From NCBI RefSeq assembly GCF_025244745.1, contig NZ_CP104213.1:1-64000 (forward strand): a stretch of DNA of 64,000 nt. The letters are read 5' to 3'. Below, in pieces: positions 8,345-16,835 of this stretch. Within the stretch, counting starts at the first letter, position 1; each line of letters starts with the position of its first letter. Both the position numbers and the translations under genes were made by a program. Origin of the DNA: Deinococcus rubellus. GTDB taxonomy: Bacteria; Deinococcota; Deinococci; Deinococcales; Deinococcaceae. Below the pieces are notes generated by a model. That model had not been told where the DNA came from. It worked only from the letters and a program-made list of their open reading frames with translations, and searched no databases.

Positions 8345-9686
8345 GGGCGTTCTCTCCAGTGAAATCGTCGAGGGTCAGCCCAGCGGCCCGCTGCGTGAAC
8401 AGGGCCTGCCCGAACGCCGCGTGAGCGTGCGGCCCCCACTTCACCTGAACGTGCCGCAGTGTCACCTCCGAAGCCCCGTTCACCGTGACGCCGTGGGTGG
8501 GCGCGTCCACCAGACTGTGGGGAGGCCGGAAATCCTGCTGGCCGATGGGATGCTCACCTTTCCAGGTATCCACCTCCACCCGCACGTTGTCCAGCACCAC
8601 GTCCTGCACGTCGCCCACGTCCTCAGCGTGAAGAATGACGCCGTTCTCGCCGCGCGCCAGAATGTCCCGGAAGTGCAGGTGGCGAATCTGGCCCACACCT
8701 ACCGCCCGGTCCCGCGCCGTGCCGTCCACGTAGATCGGCTCGCCGCGCCCCCACCAGCGCTCGTCGTACATCCGCGTCTCGATGGTGATGTTGGAGAACA
8801 AGAGGTTCTCGACGCCGCCCGGATCAACGCACTGCACGCTCAGCCCCCGGTGCGAATCGCGGATCACGCTGTTACTGAAAATGATATTACGAACTGGACT
8901 CCAACACTCGCTGCCGATCTTGAAGGCGCTGCTGACGCTTTGCAGGGTGCAGTTGGTGACCACGATGTCCTCGCAATTTCCGTAGGCGGCGGTGCTGCGG
9001 CAGGTCTTGAGGCAGATGGCGTCGTCACCCGCCGTAATGTCGCAGTCGCTGATGCGGACCCGTTGGCAGCGGTCCAGATCGATGCCGTCGTTGTTGGGCA
9101 GCTTGAGGTCGTTGTGCAGCCGCAGATTGGTGATGGTCACGTCCTGGCACCCCGTCAGGCGCAGCGTCCAGTAGGCCCCGTCACGCAGGGTCAGGCCGCC
9201 CACGTCCAGCCGCTGGCAGCCGATCAGGTTCAGGGTGTAGGGCCGCGCCTGATACTGCTCCTCCCCTTCTGGGCCTCGCATCTCGTAGATGCCGCCCAGA
9301 TCGGCCTGGACGAAGGCGCGTCCGTGGCCGTCGATGACGCCGCCGCCCGTGATGCTCAGGTCATGGGCTTCGAAGGCCGTCAGCCAGGCGCGGCGCGACA
9401 GTTCGGAATCGGTGTCGATCAGGCTGCCGCTGATCACGTCACTGAAATGTTCGGGCCGGTAATCGGCGTAGTTGGGGCTGGCGAGCAGCGTCGCGCCGCG
9501 CTCCACCCGGAATTCGGTCTGGCCGCGCAGTTGCAGCGAGCCGCTGAGGTAAGTATGGCCGGAGGGGAGCAGCACCGTGCCGCCGCCCGCCGCATGACAG
9601 GCGTCAATCGCGGTTTGAATGGCAGCGGCGTCGTTGATCTGACCGTCGCCGACTGCGCCGTAGGTTAAAACATCGTGGGTGGACAT
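8337..9686 (-). CDS. Glycoside hydrolase family 28 (polygalacturonase-like)
   Basis: A 449-residue right-handed beta-helix protein. It opens with VLTYGAVGDGQINDAAAIQTAI, the usual N-terminus of GH28 enzymes. The catalytic core motifs are NNDGIDLD and TAGDDAICLK, carrying the Asp residues used in inverting pectin hydrolysis, followed by FKIGSE in place of the usual G-H-G loop. GH28 enzymes cut galacturonans or rhamnogalacturonans and some act as exo-enzymes. No signal peptide is present, so it probably acts on imported oligomers. The ATG is preceded by GGAG that lies inside an inverted repeat. The next gene overlaps by eight nucleotides. Confidence 0.88.
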   Translation of the reverse strand: MSTHDVLTYGAVGDGQINDAAAIQTAIDACHAAGGGTVLLPSGHTYLSGSLQLRGQTEFRVERGATLLASPNYADYRPEHFSDVISGSLIDTDSELSRRAWLTAFEAHDLSITGGGVIDGHGRAFVQADLGGIYEMRGPEGEEQYQARPYTLNLIGCQRLDVGGLTLRDGAYWTLRLTGCQDVTITNLRLHNDLKLPNNDGIDLDRCQRVRISDCDITAGDDAICLKTCRSTAAYGNCEDIVVTNCTLQSVSSAFKIGSECWSPVRNIIFSNSVIRDSHRGLSVQCVDPGGVENLLFSNITIETRMYDERWWGRGEPIYVDGTARDRAVGVGQIRHLHFRDILARGENGVILHAEDVGDVQDVVLDNVRVEVDTWKGEHPIGQQDFRPPHSLVDAPTHGVTVNGASEVTLRHVQVKWGPHAHAAFGQALFTQRAAGLTLDDFTGENAHA

Positions 9687-9689
9687 GGG

Positions 9690-9724
9690 GTCTCCAGATG
9701 GAAGGGAAGTTGAATTCTGGAGAC
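9690..9724 (-). promoter_or_regulatory. Inverted repeat that can mask the GH28 ribosome-binding site
   Basis: Read on the minus strand, GTCTCCAG (9724-9717) is followed 19 nt later by CTGGAGAC (9697-9690). The second arm contains the GGAG that serves the GH28 ATG at 9686. Pairing of the two 8-nt arms would sequester the ribosome-binding site. Regulation through it is inference. Confidence 0.4.
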
Positions 9725-9730
9725 AGAAGA

Positions 9731-9756
9731 GGGCAGGAACGGTCGTTCTCCTGCCC
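9731..9756 (-). terminator. Intercistronic hairpin between the DUF5060 hydrolase and GH28 genes
   Basis: GGGCAGGA pairs with TCCTGCCC around a 10-nt loop in the 88-nt gap between the two genes. On the minus strand it is followed by TCTTCTGTCT rather than a clean T-run. It is either a weak terminator or an RNA-processing or stability hairpin. Confidence 0.4.
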
Positions 9757-9774
9757 CGAATGTCTCAGGTGTGC

Positions 9775-11562
9775 TTAAGGCGTGCGCGGTTCCCCGGCAG
9801 GCACCAGTTTCACGGCCAGATCCTTGTCGAACGTTGGGGCGCTGAGGGTCACGCTGCCGCCCTTGACGGTCACTGCCACCGCGCTCAGCCAGACATTTTT
9901 CTGCGGCGCGTACCAGTAGGCGGTATAAGCTCCGTCGCCCAGACCACTGACCTTGACGGTGGATCCATAACGAATCGGCATGACGTACTGCCAGTCCGGC
10001 CCGCCCTTCCGCGCGATCAGCGCCCTGGTGTAGGCGGTATTGGCCTCGCCCGCGTCGTAGGCACTGGAGCGCAGCCAGATCAGGGCGCGGGTTTTGCTTT
10101 GCAGGGTCAGGGCTGCGGCGTTCAGGGTGTTGACACTGGCGTTCTGGCCCGTCATGGTCGCCAGATTCTCGCCCTTCAGGAAATCGGACAGCCCCTTGTA
10201 CTGCGGCCACTGGTTCTCGGGATCAACGAAGGTGTCCCACCACCAGTACATTCCTGTGCTGGCGTAGCCGACGAAGGGCGCGGCCCAGATGGAGTTGTGA
10301 AAGTGAATCTTGTCACGGATCAATGGGGCTTCGGTACCGCCTGCCGAGTAGCCGACTTCGGCCAGCAGTACCGGCTTATTGGGCGCGGTGTCGGTGAAGG
10401 ACGAGACGGCGCTCTTCCCCCATACCAGCGGATCGCGGGCACCGTAGTCGTGCTGCTGCGAGAAATCAACTTCGGGCATCGCCCACAAATCCGAGGTGCC
10501 GCCCGTGGAGTAGCTGCTGCTGATCAAATGGTTGTACGGGTCCCAGGTTTTGAGCGCCCCGGTCATGTCCACAATCCAGTCTTTCAGGTCGCTGCCGCCG
10601 ATGGGCGTCCAGTTGACCTCGTTCCACCACTCCCAGGCAAACAGGTTGGGCTGAGCGGCGTAGCGGGCGGCGATGTAGCGCAGCTTGCGCTTGAACAGGT
10701 CACGCGCCTTCGGGTTGGTGGCAAACTCGTCCGGCGATTTCAGAAAACCGCCGTTGGCCACGTTGAAGGGGTTGTCCTTCCACTCGTCGTTGGTCGAACT
10801 GCTGAACTGGCCGTGGTTGATCAGCGTCAGCTCAATATTGACGCCCTTCTCGCGGGCCATCTCAAAGACCTGATCAAGCAGCCAGGCCTGCAACTGCCGC
10901 TTGCTGTAATCGCCCAGGTCGGTATCGTTCCACTCCACCGCGAACGACCAGGGGGCCATCCAGACGCGGGCGATGGTGCCCCCATTCTTGGAGAGCTGGG
11001 TCAGCCAGCGCCCGTAGGTGGCCAGCACCGAACCGTTCTCGCCCGGCTGCTGGTTGGCCCAGCCGATGTTGAGGCCGATGGGGAAGTAAAAGGAGTTGGT
11101 GCCGTTGTCGAGTGCGAAGTAGCGCGGATTCTGCTTGTCGATTCGCACGAAGCCCGGCGCGTTGGAGGCGACCACGTTAAAGCTTAGCGGCGCACTCTTG
11201 AGGCTGGATTTGGCAAAAGTGGCGCTGGCGGTCCAGGTGCCCGCCAAGGTCGGCGTGAAGCGCACCCGCCAGCCCGCCGTCCCTTTGGGTTGCAGGGTGG
11301 CCCGGTCAAAGTCCTGATACCAGAAGGCCGGGACGGTCACAGTTTTTCCGGCAGGTGAGGTGAAGCTGACGTTCAGTTCAGCCTGCGCCGGGTCGTAGGG
11401 GTTGGCGAAGCTGCCGTCCGTGCTGAGACTGAACTCAGTAGGATTGAACGCAGATGAAGCATTCTCAGGTGCTGAGAGACTGAGCTGGGTGGGTGCGGTA
11501 TTGGTCTGGGCAGCGGCGAACAGGGAGAGTGAGAGGCCCAGCGCCAGCAGCTTGGGCTTCAT
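9775..11562 (-). CDS. Secreted DUF5060-containing glycoside hydrolase
   Basis: A 595-residue protein with a signal peptide (MKPKLLALGLSLSLFAAAQ). It is the only exported hydrolase of the operon. After the signal comes an Ig-like DUF5060 domain (FANPYDPAQAELNVSF ... PAFWYQDFDR, about residues 30-130), then a clan GH-A barrel. The acid/base glutamate is probably in WEWWNEVNW and the nucleophile in LLAEVGYS. A short beta domain ends the chain (YTAYWYAPQKNVW). DUF5060 proteins are GH5/DUF4038-type enzymes active on plant or algal glycans. The ATG overlaps the upstream stop (TGATG), so translation is coupled to the preceding hydrolase. It probably makes the oligosaccharides that the neighbouring ABC importer takes up. 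Confidence 0.85.
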   Translation of the reverse strand: MKPKLLALGLSLSLFAAAQTNTAPTQLSLSAPENASSAFNPTEFSLSTDGSFANPYDPAQAELNVSFTSPAGKTVTVPAFWYQDFDRATLQPKGTAGWRVRFTPTLAGTWTASATFAKSSLKSAPLSFNVVASNAPGFVRIDKQNPRYFALDNGTNSFYFPIGLNIGWANQQPGENGSVLATYGRWLTQLSKNGGTIARVWMAPWSFAVEWNDTDLGDYSKRQLQAWLLDQVFEMAREKGVNIELTLINHGQFSSSTNDEWKDNPFNVANGGFLKSPDEFATNPKARDLFKRKLRYIAARYAAQPNLFAWEWWNEVNWTPIGGSDLKDWIVDMTGALKTWDPYNHLISSSYSTGGTSDLWAMPEVDFSQQHDYGARDPLVWGKSAVSSFTDTAPNKPVLLAEVGYSAGGTEAPLIRDKIHFHNSIWAAPFVGYASTGMYWWWDTFVDPENQWPQYKGLSDFLKGENLATMTGQNASVNTLNAAALTLQSKTRALIWLRSSAYDAGEANTAYTRALIARKGGPDWQYVMPIRYGSTVKVSGLGDGAYTAYWYAPQKNVWLSAVAVTVKGGSVTLSAPTFDKDLAVKLVPAGEPRTP

Positions 11563-13199
11563 CAGTCGTCTCCCGCCACCGCTTGCCGGGTTTGGGTGAC
11601 GGTAACGGCAGGATTGATGTCGGCCAGCAGCGCCCGGTAGATCGGCTCCACCACTTCTGAACTCTGCGCCAGCGCTTCGATTGGATACAGCAGCAGATCG
11701 CGGTTGCCGGTTCTGACCCACAGTGGGCGGCCCAGCTCGTCGGTGCCGATCAGCTCGGCGTCTCCCAGATTCTGGGCGTCCAGCAGCAGCGGGGTGGTGG
11801 CCAGCGCGTTGGCGTGGGCAGGCAGCGGCCAGGAATGTCCGTCGACCAGCAGTTGCGTCGGGGCCGTCTCGGAGAGGCCGTAGCGGTTGTGCGGCAGCCC
11901 CCCGAAGAAGGCTTGGGGGTCATGGACCCAGGCCCCGGTGTGAATATCCAGTGGGCCGTGAAAGTAGCTGTAAACGACGCGCCCGGCGTGTTTGGCGAGC
12001 GCTGCCCAGGTGGGGGCCAGCAATTTCTGGGTGGAGGGCACCAGCAGAATGTCCGGCACCCTGGCCGTTCCCGTCAGAAATTCCCGCTCCGGCACGATGC
12101 GCGGCAGGTAGCCGAGGTTCCTGAGCGCCGCGTAACTGTTGCGGAGCGCCCGCTTGACGAAATCACGGTCATCCCAGGAAAAGGGGTAACGCTCCGGCAG
12201 AAAGGACGTGATGAGCAGGCCGACTTCCGGCAACTCGGGCAGCGGAGCGGTAATGGCCTCGCGCAGCGCCGCCGCCGCCAGCTTGGGCGTGCGGTCGCTG
12301 TTGAGCAGGCCGAAGCGCAGCTCGAAGCCGTGGTGGAAGTAGGGCAAGTCCCCAGTCAGCTCGAAGTCGAAGCCGCACCACCAGCAGATATGGCTGGCTC
12401 CCTGCAAACGGGCTTCGGTGGCCACCTTGCCTGCGAACTCGGCGATCTGGGATTCTCCGAAGGTGTTCTGTGAGGCTCCGAACTCTTCCAACCAGACCTC
12501 GCGCCCATGGGCCAGCGCCGTGGCCGTGCCCACTGCCAGCCCGTAGGCCGCCAGTTGCCGTCCAGCGTCGGTTTCAGCAATGTAGAGGTGCGGCCCCAGG
12601 ATGTCCTGGGCGTGTTCGGGAGCAAAGCCCGTTTCGTCGCCGAGGCAGTACCACGCGCCGTCGCCCAGACTGACTGGTAGACGCGGCTCCACTTCGGCCA
12701 GCACGCCGCACAGCCGCTCGGCCCAGCCGCCCACCGTGGCTTTGGTGCCCACGCCCGCGTAAATCGGCATCTCGTTGGAGAGGATGTAAGCCGAGAGCGC
12801 CGGATGCTGGCCGACCCGCGCCGTTACTTCCCGCAGATACAGGGCCTGAATGTCCAGCAAACGGGCATCGCTGTAGAGCTGGGTGGAATCGGGCAGCCAG
12901 GCCGGACTCCAGTTCTCGCCGCTCATATGGCCCACCAGAAAGCTCAGGTGAACTTGCAGATCAGCAGCCAGGCAGAGATCCAGAAACTGCTCCAGCTTGC
13001 CGAGCATCTCCGGCTCAACCCGGTCCGGCGTGGGCATGAAGTCGGGCCAGAACAGGAAGGCCCGCAGGTAGTCCACGCCCACACCCCTCAGTGCGGCCAG
13101 GTCAAGCTCAATCTCGTGGGGGCGAAAGTCGCGCCACATCTTCGGGCCAGCGTAGACGGGCCAGTAGTTCACACCGAACTTGGCAGGATGGTTGGTCAT
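11562..13199 (-). CDS. Clan GH-A glycoside hydrolase (GH5/GH42-like) with C-terminal Rossmann-like domain
   Basis: A 545-residue cytoplasmic enzyme. The N-terminal barrel has NE at 142-143 (LSNEMPIY, acid/base) and a second Glu in WLEEFGAS near 238 (nucleophile). The C-terminal part (from about 330, VGLLITSFLPERY ... ILLVPSTQKL) resembles the beta-galactosidase trimerisation/amidotransferase-like domain of GH42 proteins. Its substrate could be a beta-galactoside, beta-mannoside or glucoside. ATG 13199 is chosen because the frame upstream lies inside the permease gene. It begins 5 nt after the permease stop and its own TGA overlaps the next ATG. Confidence 0.8.
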   Translation of the reverse strand: MTNHPAKFGVNYWPVYAGPKMWRDFRPHEIELDLAALRGVGVDYLRAFLFWPDFMPTPDRVEPEMLGKLEQFLDLCLAADLQVHLSFLVGHMSGENWSPAWLPDSTQLYSDARLLDIQALYLREVTARVGQHPALSAYILSNEMPIYAGVGTKATVGGWAERLCGVLAEVEPRLPVSLGDGAWYCLGDETGFAPEHAQDILGPHLYIAETDAGRQLAAYGLAVGTATALAHGREVWLEEFGASQNTFGESQIAEFAGKVATEARLQGASHICWWCGFDFELTGDLPYFHHGFELRFGLLNSDRTPKLAAAALREAITAPLPELPEVGLLITSFLPERYPFSWDDRDFVKRALRNSYAALRNLGYLPRIVPEREFLTGTARVPDILLVPSTQKLLAPTWAALAKHAGRVVYSYFHGPLDIHTGAWVHDPQAFFGGLPHNRYGLSETAPTQLLVDGHSWPLPAHANALATTPLLLDAQNLGDAELIGTDELGRPLWVRTGNRDLLLYPIEALAQSSEVVEPIYRALLADINPAVTVTQTRQAVAGDD

Positions 13200-13204
13200 C
13201 ACGT

Positions 13205-14095
13205 TTACCCCTTGAGGCTGCCGACGGTGATGCCGCTGACAAACTGGCGCTGAAACACCAGGAAGAAGATGAGGGTGGGAATCGAGGCCAGCAGGGTCGC
13301 GGCCATGATCGGCCCGGCGGCGCGTGGATCGGAGGTGAGCGATCCGGCCAGCCGCCCCAGGGCCAGCGGCAGGGTGGCGTGGGCGTCGTCGTTGACCACC
13401 AGCAGCGGCCACAGGAAGTTGTTCCACTCGCCCAGTGAGACGAAAATCGCCATCGCGGCCAGCGCTGGGCGCACCAGCGGCAGCACGATCTGCCACCAGA
13501 TACGGATCTCGCCTGCGCCGTCAATCCGGGCGGCGTCGATCAGCTCATCCGGCACGCCCCGAATTGACTGAATCAGGAAGAACACCGCAAAGGCCTTGGC
13601 CAGCCCCGGAATCAGCAGCGCCCAGTAGGTGTTGATCCAGCCGAAATCGCGCATGGTCAGGAAATTGGGAATGATGGTGACCTGCCAGGGAATCATCATC
13701 GAGCCGATGATCAGCAGGAACACGATGCGGCTGCCGGGAAATTTGTGCTTGGCCAGCACATAGCCCGCCGCCGACGCGATAATCAGCGACGCGACCGTGA
13801 CAAATACCGTGATGGCGAAGCTGTTGACAAAGAATCCCGCGAAGCCGGTGCCGGTGAAGCGCTGAAACAGGCCCTGAATTTGATCGGAAACGCCAGGGTT
13901 GTACTTTGCGTTGTAAAAATTGGTCAGGGTGGGGTTTTGCACGATCAAAGTGGGCGGCGCTTTGGTGATCTCGCCGAGCGGCTTGAAGGCGCTGGTCACC
14001 ATCCAGTAATACGGAAACAGCACCGTCAGGGCCAGCAGGTAAAAAGGCAGGCGGGTCAGGGAGTGCAGTCCGGGGGATCTCGTTTCACCGACCAT
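13205..14095 (-). CDS. Sugar ABC transporter permease, MalG/CUT1 type
   Basis: A 296-residue inner-membrane protein with six predicted helices. The cytoplasmic EAA loop reads ELIDAARIDGAGEIRIWWQIVLPLVRP (about residues 195-220), which contacts the importer ATPase. The N-terminus (FYLLALTVLFPYYWMVTSAFKP) is typical of the MalG/LacG subunit of CUT1 importers for di- and oligosaccharides. It partners the permease at 14150-15124. AGGAG stands seven nucleotides before the ATG. The cognate ATPase gene is absent from this locus, so a shared MsmK/MalK-type ATPase elsewhere is expected. Confidence 0.93.
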   Translation of the reverse strand: MVGETRSPGLHSLTRLPFYLLALTVLFPYYWMVTSAFKPLGEITKAPPTLIVQNPTLTNFYNAKYNPGVSDQIQGLFQRFTGTGFAGFFVNSFAITVFVTVASLIIASAAGYVLAKHKFPGSRIVFLLIIGSMMIPWQVTIIPNFLTMRDFGWINTYWALLIPGLAKAFAVFFLIQSIRGVPDELIDAARIDGAGEIRIWWQIVLPLVRPALAAMAIFVSLGEWNNFLWPLLVVNDDAHATLPLALGRLAGSLTSDPRAAGPIMAATLLASIPTLIFFLVFQRQFVSGITVGSLKG

Positions 14096-14149
14096 GTTGG
14101 TCTCCTGGGGTTGTGCAGTGCGGGTGAGTGGAGCGCAGGAAGCTGGTGT

Positions 14150-15124
14150 TCATTTGCTGGTCCGGTCTTCCGGCTCGCCGACGCGCAGGTTGATCAGCGT
14201 CAGGGCGAACACGATGATGAACAGCACCCAGGCCACTGCTGAGGCGTAGCCGAGCTGGAAGCGCCCGAAGCCCCGGTCGTAGAGATACGTCACCAGCGTC
14301 AGCGCCGAATCGAGCAGGCCGCCCACGCTGCTCACACCGCCGAACAGCAGATACGGCTCGTTGAACACCTGGAACGCGCCGATGGTGCCGGTGATGATGA
14401 TGTAGAGCATGGTGGGGCGCAGCAGCGGCAGGGTGATTTTCCAGAAACGCTGTGAGGGCGTCGCGCCGTCGATGGCCGCCGCCTCGTAGAGTTCGCTGGG
14501 AATGGCCCGCAGGCCCGCCACGAACAAAATCATGGTGCCGCCCATGCCGCCCCAGACCGCCACCATCACCAGCATGGCGATCGCCAGCGAGGGTGTGCCC
14601 AGCCAGGTGATCGGAGCCAGCCCGAATACCCCCCGCGCCGCGTTGAGAATGCCGTAGCCTTCCGAATTGAGAATCCACTTCCAGACGGCCAGGATGGCGA
14701 TGCCGCCCGCCACCGAGGGCAAGAAGAACACCGCCCGCATGAACTGATCCCACAGACTCTCGCCGCCGAAGACGACGGCCAGGGTCAGGCCCAGCACCGT
14801 GTTGAGGATCACCACCGACACCACGAACAGGGCGGTGTTGCCCAGCGCCTTGTAAAAGCGCGGGTCTTGCAGAAGATCGGTGTAGTTGGCGATGCCGATC
14901 AGTTTCGGCGCACTGATGGCGTTGTAGTTGGTGAAGCTGAGGTACAGCGAATTGATGACCGGATACAGCACGAAGGCCGCGAACAACACCATGAAAGGCA
15001 GCAGCATGATCAGGGGAATCGTAAAATTGCGCCGGATGCGGCGGGAAGGCCGACCCGAACCCAGGGTCACATTGACGCCCCCCGCCCCCGCACTGGCCAC
15101 CAACCCCATTTTATCGTTTCTCAT
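14150..15124 (-). CDS. Sugar ABC transporter permease, MalF/CUT1 type
   Basis: A 324-residue membrane protein: an N-terminal cytoplasmic tail, a first helix (FTIPLIMLLPFMVLFAAFVLYPVI) and an EAA loop ELYEAAAIDGATPSQRFWKITLPLLRP. This is the MalF-like half of a CUT1 importer. The ATG follows AAAGGCGG. It is separated from the binding-protein gene by a strong terminator hairpin, so it should be made at lower levels than the binding protein, the usual stoichiometry in such systems. The gap to the second permease is 54 nt. Confidence 0.93.
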   Translation of the reverse strand: MRNDKMGLVASAGAGGVNVTLGSGRPSRRIRRNFTIPLIMLLPFMVLFAAFVLYPVINSLYLSFTNYNAISAPKLIGIANYTDLLQDPRFYKALGNTALFVVSVVILNTVLGLTLAVVFGGESLWDQFMRAVFFLPSVAGGIAILAVWKWILNSEGYGILNAARGVFGLAPITWLGTPSLAIAMLVMVAVWGGMGGTMILFVAGLRAIPSELYEAAAIDGATPSQRFWKITLPLLRPTMLYIIITGTIGAFQVFNEPYLLFGGVSSVGGLLDSALTLVTYLYDRGFGRFQLGYASAVAWVLFIIVFALTLINLRVGEPEDRTSK

Positions 15125-15193
15125 AGCACCGCCTTTTGTCCTCTCTGCGCTGTGATCACTACACTTTGTTGGCTACAGACTTGAACTTGAGCC

Positions 15194-15235
15194 AAAAAAG
15201 CGGGAAGTGCCGGTCTTGCTCAGGCACTTCCCGCT
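15194..15235 (-). terminator. Strong terminator between binding protein and permeases
   Basis: AGCGGGAAGTGCC and GGCACTTCCCGCT form a perfect 13-bp stem with an 11-nt loop. On the minus strand the stem is followed by TTTTTT (overlapping 15199-15194). GAGCC/GGCTC can extend it. It probably allows partial read-through, so the binding protein exceeds the permeases. Confidence 0.88.
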
Positions 15236-15258
15236 GGCTCGCCAGTGTCGGCCTGCGC

Positions 15259-16503
15259 TTATTTCTTGAGGTTGGCGTTCATCGTGGCGGCGGCCATATC
15301 CAGCGCCGCTTTGGGATCGGCATTGTTCAGGATGACCGACTGCACAGCCTTGGCCAGATCGGGGTTGCTGGCCTCAAAGCCGGGGCAGTTGGGCGGACCA
15401 GCGCTGTCTTTGAGCTGTTTGAGCAGGGCCGCCTTCTGATCGGCGGGCAGCGAGAGGTTTGCCGCGAAATCGCTGCGCGGCGGGATGAAGTACAGTCCAG
15501 CCTTGAAGGCGTTTTCAATCAGCGCCTTGGAGACCTTGGCGTCGTTGAGCGACTTGAGGAAATCGGCGGCGACGTCCTTGTTCTTGGAGTACGCCATGAT
15601 GCCGATGACGGTGCCGCCCAGGAAGCCGGTGTACTTGCCGGTGGGGCCAGCGGGCAGCGCGGAAACGGTCCACTTGCCTTTCATCTTGGGATAGGTGGTG
15701 TCGAGATTGAAGGTGCTGTAGGACGTGCCCAGCGGGTAGTTGCCGTTGTCCAGGCCGCCGCCGAGGTCAGGCGAGGCGTCAGTGGGCACCTTGAATTTCT
15801 TGTAGAGACCCGCGAAGTAGGTCAGCGCCTTGACGCCCGCCGGGCTGTTGACGGTGGCCTTGGTGCAGCCCTTGTCGTAGTAGCTGCCGCCCGCCTGGTA
15901 CAGGTAGGGGAAGAGGCCCAGCCAGTCGAGGTTGCCCCACTGCACCATGTAGCCTTTGTGGCCCGCCTTCTGAATCTTGGCGATGGAGCTTTCGAGTTGT
16001 GCCCAGGTCTTGGGTGCGCCGTCCACGCCCGCCGCCTTGAGCAGGTCGGGGCGCAGGAACTGGAGCTGCACCGTCAGGTTGTACGGCATGGCGTAGAGCT
16101 GGCCGTCAGTGGTGACCACCGATTGCAGGATGCCGGGCAGGTTCTTGCTCTTGACTTCTTTGTCGAGCGCCGGGTACTCCTTGGTGATGTTGACCATGCC
16201 GCCGAGATTGCCGAGTTCGATGCCCCACGACAGCCCGCCGGTGATGATGTCCGGCCCCTGCTGCGCCGCTGCTGCCGACAGGATCTTGGCGTGCGCGTCG
16301 CTCCAGGGCAGTGCCTGGAGGGCGAACGTCACGTTGGGGTGGGCCTTGGTGTAGAGGTCGGTGGCAGTCTGAATGACCTTGGTTTCGTTGGGATCGCCAG
16401 TCAGCCAGATGGTCAGCTTGGTGGGAGCCTGGGCCGAGGCCAGGCCGCCGAGGAGCATGCTGCCGGTCAGGGTCGCAAGCAGGATACGGGACATTGCTTT
16501 CAT
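15259..16503 (-). CDS. Sugar ABC transporter substrate-binding protein, CUT1 type
   Basis: A 414-residue exported protein. ATG 16503 follows AAGGGAG and gives the signal peptide MKAMSRILLATLTGSMLLGG (cleavage near ASAQA). The mature part starts PTKLTIWLTGDPNE and continues with the family-1 extracellular solute-binding pattern (IITGGLSWGIELG, FTG/FLGGTVIGIMAYSKN, KDVAADFLKSL). It should bind an oligosaccharide in the periplasm for the two permeases downstream. It is the first gene of the leftward glycan operon and is expressed from the TTGACA/TAAGCT promoter with the palindromic operator. Confidence 0.93.
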   Translation of the reverse strand: MKAMSRILLATLTGSMLLGGLASAQAPTKLTIWLTGDPNETKVIQTATDLYTKAHPNVTFALQALPWSDAHAKILSAAAAQQGPDIITGGLSWGIELGNLGGMVNITKEYPALDKEVKSKNLPGILQSVVTTDGQLYAMPYNLTVQLQFLRPDLLKAAGVDGAPKTWAQLESSIAKIQKAGHKGYMVQWGNLDWLGLFPYLYQAGGSYYDKGCTKATVNSPAGVKALTYFAGLYKKFKVPTDASPDLGGGLDNGNYPLGTSYSTFNLDTTYPKMKGKWTVSALPAGPTGKYTGFLGGTVIGIMAYSKNKDVAADFLKSLNDAKVSKALIENAFKAGLYFIPPRSDFAANLSLPADQKAALLKQLKDSAGPPNCPGFEASNPDLAKAVQSVILNNADPKAALDMAAATMNANLKK

Positions 16504-16702
16504 AAAGACTCCCTTGGAACAATTGATTTGCCGGAAATTGCGGCAGATAGCAGGCAGTGAAACACAGGGTGAAGCGGTGCAGAGTTCTGAAGCTTGGGTC
16601 GTGGTGGACATCAGCACGTTCCCGTTTTTTCTCAGCCTTCTCCCTTTTTGGAACGCAGCGGATCACGGATTGACCCTCAACCTTCCTCTTGGTGCGGTGT
16701 GT

Positions 16703-16715
16703 TTTTTAGTAAAAA
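16703..16715. promoter_or_regulatory. Palindromic operator TTTTTAGTAAAAA (site 1)
   Basis: A 13-bp palindrome with a single central G, immediately downstream of the -10 of the leftward glycan operon, so it covers the expected start of transcription. The same sequence, extended to 15 bp, occurs at 19963-19977 at the same position relative to another promoter. Placement fits repression by a LacI-type regulator, two of which are encoded between the two sites. Confidence 0.75.
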
Positions 16716-16716
16716 G

Positions 16717-16745
16717 AGCTTAAGCCGATTTTCTCTGGATGTCAA
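16717..16745 (-). promoter_or_regulatory. Promoter of the leftward glycan operon (TTGACA-17-TAAGCT)
   Basis: TTGACA at 16745-16740, a 17-nt spacer and TAAGCT at 16722-16717, read on the minus strand. The operator at 16703 starts directly after the -10. The leader to the binding-protein ATG is about 200 nt long. Confidence 0.8.
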
Positions 16746-16826
16746 GCGCTCAGCTCCATCAAATTCATCAGGCGGCTCTAGGCACCGACCTGAGCCAGCA
16801 GACAAAAAACGGGATTTGGATTTGGC

Positions 16827-16832
16827 TATAGT
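16827..16832 (+). promoter_or_regulatory. -10 element (TATAGT) of the double-HTH LacI gene
   Basis: TATAGT ends six nucleotides before the second of three consecutive GTG codons (16836, 16839, 16842). Leaderless initiation would then use GTG 16839 rather than 16836. The paralogous regulator at 19840 has the same layout. Confidence 0.55.
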
Positions 16833-16835
16833 AGC

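Noticed and set aside
6173..8362. Long plus-strand frame opposite the GH38-like gene
   Set aside because: Antisense shadow: the minus-strand frame carries the GH38 motifs and has overlapping operon neighbours.
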